The notes beneath the pieces were generated by a model. The model was given only the letters and a program-made list of their open reading frames with translations. It ran no database searches and was not told where the DNA came from. From Cryptomeria japonica (taxonomy: Eukaryota; Streptophyta; Pinopsida; Cupressales; Cupressaceae): 64,000 nt of DNA. The stretch spans positions 38,198,140-38,262,139 of the forward strand of contig NC_081411.1 of the NCBI RefSeq assembly GCF_030272615.1. The letters are read 5' to 3'. Below, one piece after another: positions 1 through 10,866 of the stretch. Every line of letters starts with the position of its first letter. Position 1 is the stretch's first letter. The position numbers and the translations under genes are program-made.

Positions 1-390
1 CAAGTGCTTTTGCTTGAGAGTGTCTAAAGTCCTTTCGAACAAACCTATTTATACTGAAATCTGCAGTCATCACATTACATTGAGACATTTTGTAAAGCGG
101 TTTGCTTACATTTCCTTCGAGGGTACTTACAACTATAGCATTAGATAAAAATTCTATCCTCAATGCTTTGATGTAGTGTTTGCCGCTCTATACCAACATT
201 GCATACCATGAGATGACATCTTTAATGTTAAAGATCTGCAATCTTCGTTGAATCACTTATACATGCTTCCTTGAGCAAGAAACAAAGCGAAATGATAATT
301 AAAACTCAATATTTGACATCTTGCATAGTGACTAGAACAAGCCAGGGAACATTTAAGATCGCCTTCAAAAACATACCAAACACCCACCTA
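1..390. other. intergenic spacer, nothing recognised
   Basis: I see no gene, LTR end or tandem repeat here. It is AT-rich plant spacer directly left of the long dispersed repeat that begins near 400. No counterpart was seen left of the second copy of that repeat, where a gypsy LTR abuts instead. Confidence 0.4.
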
Positions 391-872
391 GAGTCCCGTG
401 AATGCATAAACACATTCACTGAAGATATGGAAATCAGACCCTCAAATGATTCTACATGACGGCAAAATTTTAATCGTCAAAATTGACCTCTTAGTTGTTT
501 CAGGAAATGTGCATGTCAGAATCCTTTCAGAACTCACTGTATCACTGCCTTGAATAAAATCAAACCTTGCTTTGGTCAACGACCACGTGTGCAAGAGGGA
601 TTTTCACTAATCCACTTCCGTCACAGAATATTAAAGGTCAAAGATGAACCCTTTGAAACCTTCTGGCAATGCAGTGAACAAACCTTTACAAACTCTATCT
701 GGTTTCAACTTAAAAAAATACTAACTTGAATGCTAAAGCTCTGCAATCTTGCAAAAGAGTATATTAATATGAGAAGAATCACAAGAGCGAATTCATTTCT
801 CTTGACAACCAGCCAGATTCAAACTATTGATCCTGAAATTAGGTCTTCTTACAGCAGATTTCAACAAACTTG

Positions 873-954
873 ACATTAATATGAGGAAAATTGCAAGAGA
901 TTTACACAGCGCTACATTAATATGAGGAAAATTGCAAGAGATTTACACAGGGCT
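873..954. repeat. 41-bp tandem duplication
   Basis: Two adjacent copies (873-913 and 914-954) are nearly identical. The homologous place in the second copy of the long repeat, near 44290, holds a single unit, so the duplication arose after the two copies parted. Confidence 0.8.
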
Positions 955-1242
955 ACATTACTAATTTTACTTGGCAATCCTCTGGCTCCTGAATATTAAC
1001 CTCTGAAGTGGGCCATTCTGTCAGATTTACAAAGTACAGAGAACAAATTATTCTTAGACCTTCCAATTTGGCATTTTGAAATCACGTCAAATATGACTAT
1101 GGGGACTAGAAATGGACATGGACACTTATTGACAACATATGAACATGATCCCAAAGTGGTTTTTCATGACAATAACAGGACATCAAGTTATACATCCTCA
1201 AAGTGGGCTCCTCAATACATCATGGACACTTCAAATTTTGCG

Positions 1243-1318
1243 AAAATTTGGGGGCGCTAATAACACATTCTTCATAATGCAAAATTTGGGGGTGCTAATA
1301 ACACATTCTTCGATTATT
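1243..1318. repeat. 38-bp tandem duplication
   Basis: Two adjacent copies begin at 1243 and 1281 and differ by few bases. The other copy of the long repeat (near 44600) has one unit. It is a second private duplication of copy 1. Confidence 0.75.
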
Positions 1319-2614
1319 TCAGCATAAAAAATAACATTGAAACATATGCTTCTCATAAAAATCCCCTCTCAACGTGAGAAGCTATCTTGATTTGATAAAG
1401 ATCCTCTGGGCTCCGGCACCTCCAGCCTCCAATATGACTGTGTTGATCCTTATTTTCCATGGGTAGCACTACACTCCAAACTTCCAATCAATAGAAATAA
1501 TATGTGTGGCCATGACAAAAAAACTGAAAAGATATCGGTTTCAACAAAAAAAATTCACGTAATAAATCTCTTCAATAGCATCCTTAATCCCAACACTCAT
1601 TTTTCGACTATTTGCATACCAAAAAACTATATATATTCTCACAAGTTATGATATGATTATAATGAATTCAAACCTCTGCCAACTACCATACCAAACAATT
1701 CATTTTACACATGGTATCTCTTTTAATGCCATAATTGAACACTTCCATAGTGGAAATATATTTATCACTACTAACTGACCGATGCAAATCTCCAAAACAC
1801 AAATCACTAAACACGCAACCTTCATTATGTGACATTAATCGGCATTTAAAAAAATGAAAATCAATACTTGTCTTCACCACTTTTTATAGTATCCAACCAC
1901 TTGCATATGAGAACATCCCCAAGACCCCTTTTCATATAAAAGTATCCTCAACACTAGTAGACGGAACTCATTATAGAGTATAGTCAATCCAAGAAATAAT
2001 CACCACTAGTAGGGTAAGAAAATCGACTTCTGGCAATACTTAATGCTTGCAGATCAAATACATATAATTACCGACTTAGGTCACAACTTCACTTACTCAC
2101 TGATACCTTATTTTTCTCAAGAACTTTTCTTGTTTGAATAACATGCCCTTTTCTTTGTAGTTTTCTCTCTATCACTCTTGCAAACTTCAATTCTTCTCAA
2201 ATCTCCAAACATGTGCGGTTTGAAGTGCTTTAGAAAAAGTTGAAAGAAATATATCGGTCGCTAAATTTGCCGTATGGACAATACCTCTGAAATATTGACA
2301 CATTTTGTTGTACATCTCAAACTTCATGTCATGGAACTGCTAGTCGTAGACTATGCGCAACGCCCATAGTAATACATTTACTAGAATGAATTCATCATTG
2401 TTGGAAAAGCTAAAAGGGATTTAATTTTTACTATAGATATTGAATATAAAGGAAATCGTAGATCTGTATGGATGAACCACAGTATCAGGTTTCTAATGAG
2501 TCGATGAATAAATCATTTGGTCAAAGCATAAACACCACAATGACTTCGCCCACCATCCTCCCTCTCGACATAGCTCTAAAGCAATCTAAATACTCTAGGA
2601 ATAGGAGCTATGTT

Positions 2615-2627
2615 GGCTTTGATACCA
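2615..2627 (-). other. primer-binding-site-like sequence of the long repeat
   Basis: On the minus strand it reads TGGTATCAAAGCC, the usual initiator-Met tRNA primer site of plant copia elements. The same motif is at 46020-46032 in copy 2. It sits three bases from a block whose minus-strand end is ...CTCA, as expected next to an LTR. Confidence 0.6.
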
Positions 2628-3036
2628 AAATGAGATATAGAAAAAGTGTTTATAGAGGAGATATATAACTTTAACTAAAAAAATTCTTGTAACCATATAA
2701 CATGCGTCACCTAGTCATTGCAAAAAATAAGTGAAAGACGATGTAATACATCATTCTAACAAATTAGAGTTGCTTCTTTGCCACTTGTACAATGGTAGAA
2801 ATATTTTTCTTCTCTATGGAACAAGAGGTCTAGTGTTGTTTGTAGTGGCGTTAATGTCATGGTTACAAGATGATAGCACTTTAGTGGGGATAAGGGGATA
2901 TCTAGTTACCTTGGCCATATAAGATGCTCAAGGTAGATGAAAAATATCCTATATCATTATTAATAATGGTTCATAACATACTAAATCGATGAATAGATAG
3001 ACAACTCACTTCCATATAAAAATACAAGTGGCATAT

Positions 3037-3430
3037 TGTTAGCGCTAGTTTGCATGTCAGTTTACTATCAGCTAGCATGATCCTTTATTTGTTCTCTCTG
3101 TGAATAATGGATCTCCTTTGTTCACTCTGAGAGAAACCAATTCATGCAAACAACATGTTAGTAAGCTAACTAATGCGTACAGTAAGTTAATCATGTTTCT
3201 CTGCCTCTTTCACCACTAGTGATTGTCTTTGATTCCACTGTAATTCTATGTTCATGTGGTGGCTATTTCTGTATTAATATGGAGTTTTACATAATGTAAT
3301 ATACAATGAATTAACAAAATTCCTTTCTTAGCTGCTTTGTTTTATCTTCTGCATTGGATCTACAAGTTTGTCCTTTTTTTCTTAGCTAGATCTATCCTGT
3401 GCTATACAGCTACAGCTGCAAAACTTTACA
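3037..3430 (+). repeat. 5' LTR of the small LTR element
   Basis: Starts TGTTAGCGC and ends TTTACA, directly before the primer site. Its first 165 bp recur at 4461-4625. Confidence 0.85.
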
Positions 3431-3445
3431 TGGTATCAAAGCGAG
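3431..3445 (+). other. primer binding site (tRNA-Met type)
   Basis: TGGTATCAAAGCGAG abuts the LTR end. This matches the plant copia primer site except for small changes. Confidence 0.8.
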
Positions 3446-3573
3446 TTTGCTAGGAAGAAAAAGATAAACATTTTTATTTGAAGGCACTAAAGATAGAGTT
3501 GTTTTAGATTGGAAAAACCATTGTATTGAAGGTTTTGTTTTTGTATCTTTTTGGAGATATGTTTAAGGAGTGA

Positions 3574-4080
3574 ATGATGTATATGTATAATGGTTGTAGA
3601 TACAAGTATTGTGGGAGCAATCAACATGGGCACGAATGGTGTCCCAATTTCTCATATAGTGCCTTTCTACTCTTTTTTGTGAATGCATCAGAATCGCAAG
3701 CTTCTCCTTCTCCACCTTCAAAAATAGTTGATGTACCTTCACCTTCACTTGTAAGTTTGATAGAGATCTTGGCTTCTTCGAATACTACTTCAGATTCTCT
3801 TCAGCAGGTTCATTCTTGTCCTCTTAATGAACGAGATATCATCCTATCTGACATTTATCATTTGTATGTTGAATCTCTCTTTGATCATGATGACAATTTT
3901 GAGGACACATGTCTTCTCTCTAATGTCATCTCACATCAAGTTGCATCTTCTTTTGGTTTGGATTCTCTTGTTTTCTATCAATCACTCCATGCTACTATCT
4001 TGACACATCTTGATTCATATCCAAACAAATCTCACAGTTCACTATTCACTATTATGGAATCTTTTATGGTAGAGTCATAG
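3574..4080 (+). mobile_element. 168-codon open frame inside the small LTR element
   Basis: An ATG-started frame fills half of the internal region. Near its N-terminus (about residues 8-23) it has the order C-x4-C-x4-H-x4-C, close to the CCHC zinc knuckle of copia gag but with wider spacing between the first two cysteines. The rest, rich in Ser, Leu and acidic residues, matches no family I know. It may be a gag remnant or chance; a second short frame (4129-4311) follows. No function is proposed. Confidence 0.4.
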
Positions 4081-4449
4081 TTCAACATTGGATTGGAGAA
4101 ACATAAGTATTTTTCATAACCATTCATCTTGATTCCTTCATACATTTCACTTGAGTGGGAATTCAACAGTTTGATAGCTCGAGGTTTCTATCTTCCAAAA
4201 GGAAGAGGCATCATTTGCTGCAAGGGAACCTACTACAACATTCACTTTGCTACATTCCATATTGACATTCTTTCTCTTCTTTGCGAAGGCACAAATAGCC
4301 ACTTTCTATAAGACCTTCTTTGGTTGCAAGACATTGTAGCATATTAAGTGTAATGCAGAGTTAGTGTTTATTTTGAGGGGGGGTTTTGTTCCCACTCATT
4401 TTTTCCTCTTTCCTCTCTTCTTTCATCTCTTCTGTCTCATTAGTTAGAC

Positions 4450-4460
4450 TTAAGGGGGGG
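4450..4460 (+). other. polypurine tract of the small LTR element
   Basis: A purine run ending in GGGGGGG lies immediately before the 3' LTR start at 4461, the expected plus-strand primer position. Confidence 0.75.
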
Positions 4461-4625
4461 TGTTAGCGCTAGTTTGCATGTCAGTTTACTATCAGCTTGC
4501 ATGATCCTTCATTCGTTCTCTCTGTGAATAACGGATCTCCTCTGTTCACTCCTAGAGCAACCAATCCATGCAAACAACATGTTAGTAAGATAACTAATGC
4601 ATACAGTAAGTTAATCATGTTTCTC
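4461..4625 (+). repeat. 3' LTR (partial) of the small LTR element
   Basis: Matches the first 165 bp of the 5' LTR at 3037 with around a dozen differences by eye. It ends at the junction with the next element. Confidence 0.8.
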
Positions 4626-5774
4626 CTATTAGGAACCAGAAGGACAACTGAGAGGGGGGGGTGGTGAATCAGTTGTGAACCAGTTATATATAAATTATAA
4701 ACCAAAATAGATTATTCCAATTTAAACCTTAATGCTGGTAAACCAAACTTAAATGCTGGTGAGATAGATTAATAGTTAGAACAGTATCGGTATAACTTAA
4801 TGCATGAAATAGAAAGAGAAACAATATCCACAACACATGACACAGAGATTTTGACGTGGAAACCCGGTAAGGGGAAAAACCATAGTGGGAAACCTTACCC
4901 ACAATCAGATGATACTACTGCAGATAGTAAGTGTATACAAATGGGGTCTGCACATGCAGAAAGGCCAACCACCTAGAGCTCACTACTCAATCACCAAATA
5001 GGAATCACACTGACTATAATTGGGTGGTTAAATCCAATGATAATGCACTGCTCAAGATAGCATCTGCAATGTTGGATTTAGTACCGTTTTAAGCTTTGAA
5101 CATGAGTGTCAAATCACTTTCATAAGCTTCCTTCAACCTTCAGATAATGTCTGTGTGATTCAAACAAGGATCTGCTTATTTTCGCTCTTCAATATTTGCT
5201 CATACCATTACTATATCCATGTACATATTCGATCTTCATAAGATCTGACATTTATACAAAACCTAAGACAAAATATTAAGGTCAGCTCAATAAAGATATT
5301 ACAATGAAAACCAATTATAAACAAGTCTTGATGTGATACAATATGTCGACTCAATACAATTTCAATCAATAAACAATTTCCAAAAAGTGTCGTGCTAATC
5401 TAGATTAGATATCATGTACTGCTCCATAACCTAGACCTATCTGGCGGTTAAGACAAATGCGTCAACCCAATTAGACCAATAAGAAAAACACCAAATCCAA
5501 ACATCCAATCCATGTCTTCGACATAACCAAATGATCTCCAGATGATAACAAGTCATCATCATTGCCGGTGAACAATATAACCTGCTGGTGAAGCATATAC
5601 TAGTGACTGTGCATAAGACAGTATCCAAGTCCGGACCACAATGTGCCAGTTCAATAATAAACCAATATAACCATAGTGCCAAATCAATAATGTAGACCTC
5701 CAAGAAGATAAGTGTTGACATGAATGACAAAACCAATGCAACACATGACGAAGTCATCCATAATACCAACAATC
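4626..5774 (-). repeat. probable 3' LTR of the old copia element
   Basis: On the minus strand it starts TGTTGGTATTATGG just after an A/G-rich polypurine tract and ends in the run of C before CTCAG typical of one plant copia LTR class. The outer boundary at about 4626 lacks a clean CA end, so it is approximate. Confidence 0.6.
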
Positions 5775-6106
5775 TCCCCCTTTGGCATTGATGGCAACAC
5801 TAGATGGGAAAACATATAAGTGTCAAAAGCAGAATGCTAAAAACCAACAAACCAACAATCTCCCAAAATAGATTAATACAAAGTTCTATGTCAAAACAAA
5901 AACCATATAACCAAAAATATATCTCTCCAAAGTACAGTGTTTTTCCATATATATCTCTCCCCCTTTGACATCAAATGCCAAATTAGTTAAGAATAAAAAC
6001 ATAACATACAACTAACTACTCCCCCTGAGTAGTAGCTCTTCTCCATCAAAGGTGGAAAAAAAGATTTTCTGATAGTTTCTGTCAGTTTGATGTCAATCTT
6101 CACCTT

Positions 6107-7764
6107 TCAAGTCTCTGTCGGTGGGGAAATTACACCAAGCTTCTCTTTGAGATATTCAAATTTTTCCTTAGGCAAAGGCTTAGTAAAGATATCTACAATT
6201 TTCTCTTTAGTATTCACATAAACCAATCTCACTTCATTTGCTTCAACATTCTCTTTCAGAAAATTATACTTAATAGAAACATGTTTTGTCTTAGAGTGAA
6301 ATAGCAGATTCTTTATATAAATTTTTGTTGAATTATAATTATAAATAATTATTGGTTCTTTGCATATTACCTTTATATCCTTCAACATTTGCTTGATCCA
6401 TAATACTTGAGTCCAATTAATTGCCAATGCAACATATTCTGACTCTACTGTAGATAATGATGTGCAAGTTTGCTTCTTACTGATCCATGAAATTAACCTT
6501 TTGCCAAGAAAGAATGTACTTCTAGTGGTACTCTTTCTGTCATCTACATCTTCTGCCCAATTAGCATCTGTCTATGCACATAATTCAAAATTGTTATCCT
6601 TAGGATACCATAAACCAAAATTTGTTGTGCCTTGTAGGTACCAGAAAATCCTTTACTCTGCTGATTCATGATTTTCTTTAGGATTGCTTTGAAATCTAGA
6701 TACAATACATACTTCATTCATTATATCAGGTCTGGTTTGTGTCAAATACAGTAATCCTCCAATCATAGACTTGGACCTTGTCGGATTATTAGGAGTTGAA
6801 TCATCTTTCAATGTCAATTTGTTAGTTGTAGTCATAGGAGTGCTTAGCGGTTTGGAGTTTTCCATACCAAATTTCTTCAAAAGTTCCTTCAAGTATTTTG
6901 TTTGACATATGAATATACCTTTATCTGTTTGTAAAATATGCAAACCTAGAAATTGTTTTTCTCTCCTATCATAGACATTTCAAATTGTTCTTGCATCTTG
7001 TTAGCAAAGTCTTTACATAATACATCTTCACCTCCAAAAATGATATCATCTACAAATACTTCAATAACCAAAATATCATCATTGGTAACTTTGTAATACA
7101 AATTACTGTCAACATTACCATTTGTGTAAGCAAGCTTTAAAAGATATTTATTTAATCTAGCATACCAAGATCTGGGAGCTTGCTTCAATCCATATAAAAC
7201 TTTCCTTAGCTTGCAAACCATATCCTTATCATCTATCAATGAAAATCCATCAGGCTGTTCAATGTAAACTTCCTCCTCAAGATCTCCATTAAAAAATGCA
7301 CATTTTACATCCATCTGATAAACTTTATAGTTCTTATGAGTTACAAAAGAAAAACATAGTGTAACTTCCTCAATTCTAGCTACCGGTGCAAAGGTTTCAT
7401 TATAATCTTTACAAACTAATCTTGCTTTGTTTCTGATTACTTTACCATCCTCATTAAGTTTATTTCTATATACCCATTTCATTCCTATTAGATTTTTGTC
7501 TTTAGGCTAGGGAACTAATGTCCAAGTGTTATTCTTTTCAATCTATTCTAATTCTTCTTCCATTGCTTTTAGCCAATGTTTATCTTGACAAGCTTCAACA
7601 ATTGATGCTAGTTCAACTTGAGAAATTAAACATACCTCTTCAATTGTCAATCTTCCTCTAGTCATAATACCTTGATTTTTATTTCCAATTATTTGATTCT
7701 CTGAATTATTCAATCTTACATACCTGGGTTTATTTTGATTCACATGTTGTTGTTCTTCAGTCAC
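6107..7764 (-). mobile_element. copia reverse transcriptase and RNase H region
   Basis: Fossil coding region of the old copia element. Recognisable parts are the RT start (around 7470), the VYQMDVKCAF block, the YGLKQAPRSWY block and the FVDD active-site block. The RNase H tail with the KHVSIKYNFL and DIFTKPLP motifs ends at 6107. It is broken in several places and lies downstream of the integrase region on the same strand, as in copia. Confidence 0.85.
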
Positions 7765-7898
7765 TGTTTAGTTTTATGATGATGCCGATGTGACTGGGTC
7801 TTCAATCTATACCGGTGCAATCTGTGTCAGCTCATTTATAATCATTTCAATTGCTAGTTCTACAAATCTTGATACTCCTCTAAAATGCTCATCTATCT

Positions 7899-8836
7899 TC
7901 ACATTAGTACTCTCAATGATTCTCTGCAATCTTTTATTATAACATCTATATGCCTTATTTCTAGATGAATAACCAAGAAATAATCCTTCATCACTTCTAT
8001 GATCAAATTTGTCGATATAGTCACCTCTCCTAATATAGCATTTCCTTCAAAATATTCTGAAATACTTAAGAGTAGGATTATGACCAAACCATAGTTCATA
8101 AGGGGTCTTACCGATTTCACTTTTGATGTGAGCTCTATTGAAAGTATAAACCATTGTATTCACTGCTTCTCTCCAGTACACATGAGGTAGATTTGCTTCC
8201 ATCATCATGGTTTTTGTTGCATCCATAATAGTTATGTTCTTCCCTTCCACAAATCCATTTTGCTGGGGTGTCTGGGGTGCTGATAGTTGTCTTTTGATTC
8301 CATTCACTTTACAAAATGCATTAAATTCTCTAGATATAAATTCTCCTCCTTGATTTGATCTCAAACATTCGATTTTCTTTCTGGTTTCATTCTCTACCAT
8401 TGCCTTGTATATATTGAACTTCCCAAAAGCTTATGATTTCTCCTTGAGAAAAGTAACCCAACACATTCTAGAATAATCATCAATTATTAGCATAAAGTAT
8501 CTATCACCTTGTAGACTTCTTGTTCTTGTTGGACCACATAAATTAGTATGAATTAAATCAAGAGTATTATTAGATTTCTCATAAATGCTCTTATGTTGTT
8601 CTAACTTGCTTTCCCATTTGCCATTCCTTACATACCGGATTATGAGGTTTCACAATATTAGGTAAATCCCTTACTGCCTTAGTAGAACTAATCTTTACAA
8701 TACAATCAAAATTCACATGAAAGAGTCTTTTATGCCATAACCAACTTTCATCAATGTGTGCAATCAAGTATGTCTTATCACTGGTATACAAGTGAAAGAT
8801 ATTACCTTTAGTCTGATTACCGGTTGCAATCTCCAA
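7899..8836 (-). mobile_element. copia integrase region
   Basis: Contains the GAG-pre-integrase block with LWHKRLFHVNF (about 8730), then the integrase core with GGEF and the TPQQNGFVEGKN block (about 8270). It lies between the gag and reverse transcriptase regions of the same element. It is fossil and broken. Confidence 0.8.
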
Positions 8837-8896
8837 TCGAGTTCTGTTTACAATTTTGAATTTCGCTAACCTTCTCTTTTCCTTTCTTATTTGATC

Positions 8897-9919
8897 CTAC
8901 ATTACCATCCGGTGGATTTCTGCTTCTACAGAACTTAGCAATATGTCCAACCTTATTACATGCATAATATGTAACATTGTTCCTTCAAATTTCTTTTCTA
9001 AAACTGATGAAATTGCTTGACCTACATTGATTAGCCATATGTCCAAATTTTTCACATGCATAGCTTTACATGCATAGCTTTTAACATTGATTCTGCAATA
9101 TTTTGTTTTATGGCCAAACTTATTGCATTTAGAACATTTACCGAGAGTAGAATCAAGGTTTTGATTTTCTCTATTTCTATATTGCGTAGCCATGTGACCA
9201 AATGTATTGCAAACAAAACATCTACCATTTAATTTATAAGCATTAAAATGCCTTACCAGTGCCTTATGGTTTTGATCTTCATTAGTAGTATCGAAACTCT
9301 GTCCTTGCTCAAATCCAAGTCCACTGGAATTTCCAATCTGCCTTTGACTCTTCAGTAACTCATCTAGCTATGTTGAGCTAATCTTGAATTTTCCTTTCTA
9401 CTCACTTGCAATAATTAAGTCTTCTCTAAGAATTATCATTTTTCTTTCAAGCTCTTGTTCATTACCGAGGGATTATACCAAATCAGTTCTCAACATATCA
9501 TTTTCATGAACCGAACTACCACATTCTTCAAATTCGTTCTTCAGGGATATAGTGAGATTTTCTTCCTTCTTCTTTCTATCCTCAATCTCCTTAGACATTC
9601 TCATAGTTATAAGTTCCATTTCAGTTTTCATAACCATGTTCTGCCGACTCAATTTTTGACATTGTTCCTTAAGTGCATCTTTCTCTTCATCATACTGACT
9701 TTGCAAAAGTTCCTTCCTCCTAGATTGAAAAGATGATAGCCTCTCTTCTAGGACAAGAATGAATTCCTTATCAGAATTCAATTCATCTTGTAGCTTTAAG
9801 TTTTTCAACATTTCAGCATCATAATCTTCAAGTTCCATTTCAAGTTGCTTCTCTAAAGTCATATCCATGGATTCCAGTTTCTGGATCTTCCTCAAGTTGT
9901 CAAACTTCCTTTGAGGCAC
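8897..9919 (-). mobile_element. copia gag region: coiled coil and zinc knuckle
   Basis: The part nearest the primer site (9473-9919) encodes a Lys/Glu-rich heptad-like segment, probably a coiled coil. Further on (about 9150-9110) CSKCNKFGHKTKYC is a textbook CX2CX4HX4C nucleocapsid knuckle. Gag would coat the element's RNA in the cytoplasm. The region is broken. The coiled-coil part begins almost directly at the primer site, leaving little leader. Confidence 0.7.
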
Positions 9920-9925
9920 AAGGCT

Positions 9926-9938
9926 CTAATACCAATTG
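9926..9938 (-). other. primer-binding-site-like sequence of the old copia element
   Basis: On the minus strand ATTGGTATTAGAG follows the LTR end at 9939. It is the copia tRNA-Met primer site with changes. Confidence 0.65.
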
Positions 9939-10866
9939 TTGGAAACCAATAACACTGAGAGGGGGGTGAATCAATGTTATACCAGAATGATAAGTTTTAG
10001 CCTTATTAAAACATGCATACACCAACTAGTATACTGGTACATATAGAATTGAAAGAAGTAAAGCAACCAATAAGCCAATCACATAAATAAGAACCATAAC
10101 ACACAAATTTATATGTGGAAAACCTCAAAAAGGAAAAACCACAATGGGATTTGTTACCCACAATATCAATCCACTAGCCATATGAAGATATATTACAAAA
10201 TATGAGGGGCCTGCACTTGCAGGAAGGCTTACAGCCTAGAGCACACTGCTCAATCATAAAAGGAGTCTCATTGACTACATAAAATTATAAACTACAAACT
10301 AGAGAAGTGTGAACTGCTAAGATAGCATCTTCTATGCCAGAATATAGTTCCTGTTTAAGCTCTGTTTGTTCTAGTCTGAAACTCTAAACCCTTTAGCGAA
10401 ATAACCCTTACAATAATTTTCTCACATACATGATCCCTCTTATATGTTTCACATCATATTACATTCACATCATGATTTATCTCTTTTTCTTTTTTTCAAA
10501 ATGATCTATCAAACTATCCTATATACCCTATACAAATTTACACGCGTTATGTCGACTTACAAAGATATATACAATATCAAATTTCATGTCAACCAGATAA
10601 CATAAATACATAAACATTAAAATCAATTGTCGATGCCGGATCCAAGATATGTTAGCCTCCAATACGGATGACCTTTACTAAACCATGTCAGCCTGCATTA
10701 ATGGTGACAAAAGAAATCCTTTTGCCCTGTCGGTGCCTGTGTTGGTGAAGTATCTATGAAGTGCCTTCTGGTACACCATAGAACCTAAACACGAAGCCGA
10801 AACACAAAACCATGCTGCCATCAATGATAACAGTGAAACCAACCAATTGAGTGTCAATTGCCAACA
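9939..10866 (-). repeat. 5' LTR of the old copia element
   Basis: It runs TG...CA on both strands: minus-strand start TGTTGGCAATTGAC at 10866 and end ...TTTCCAACA at 9939, next to the primer site. It is about 928 bp long. A related LTR end is at 63181-63520. Confidence 0.75.

Larger units (their letters stand above)
400..3036 (-). repeat. long dispersed repeat, copy 1 (probable non-autonomous LTR element)
   Basis: This stretch is repeated in the same orientation at 43686-46495 with many point differences and small indels, and is non-coding in both. Near its right end, 2615-2627 reads as a tRNA-Met type primer site on the minus strand, and 2631 begins a TG-starting block, the layout of a minus-strand copia 5' LTR followed by its primer site. 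The 2.2 kb to the left would then be internal sequence. No gag, reverse transcriptase or integrase is recognisable, so I infer a large non-autonomous LTR derivative. The LTR-like part (2631 to about 3036) is cut on the right by another LTR element starting at 3037. Confidence 0.6.
3037..4625 (+). mobile_element. small non-autonomous copia-type LTR element
   Basis: A 394-bp 5' LTR (TG...CA) is followed at once by a tRNA-Met primer site. After about 1 kb of internal DNA comes a G-rich polypurine tract and the first 165 bp of a matching 3' LTR. The internal part is far too short for gag-pol and no reverse transcriptase or integrase is seen, so it is a TRIM/LARD-like derivative that would rely on another element's enzymes. 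Its 3' LTR stops where the neighbouring copia element begins. It lies at the right end of the long dispersed repeat. Confidence 0.8.
4626..10866 (-). mobile_element. old Ty1/copia retrotransposon (minus strand)
   Basis: The layout on the minus strand is 5' LTR (9939-10866), primer site just left of 9939, gag with coiled coil and zinc knuckle, integrase, reverse transcriptase, RNase H, polypurine tract near 5775-5790, and 3' LTR (about 4626-5774). The order integrase before reverse transcriptase is diagnostic of copia. The two LTRs share layout and blocks (the CACCCCCTCTCAG-type end and the leader-like middle) but are strongly diverged, so it is either very old or a composite of two related copies. 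It is broken, with roughly ten breaks across its coding part. I could not find clear target duplications. Confidence 0.75.

Noticed and set aside
5437-5772. Open frame of 111 codons on the minus strand, rich in hydrophobic residues
   Set aside because: It lies wholly within the copia 3' LTR and begins at the LTR edge; no family resemblance. LTR sequence read by chance.
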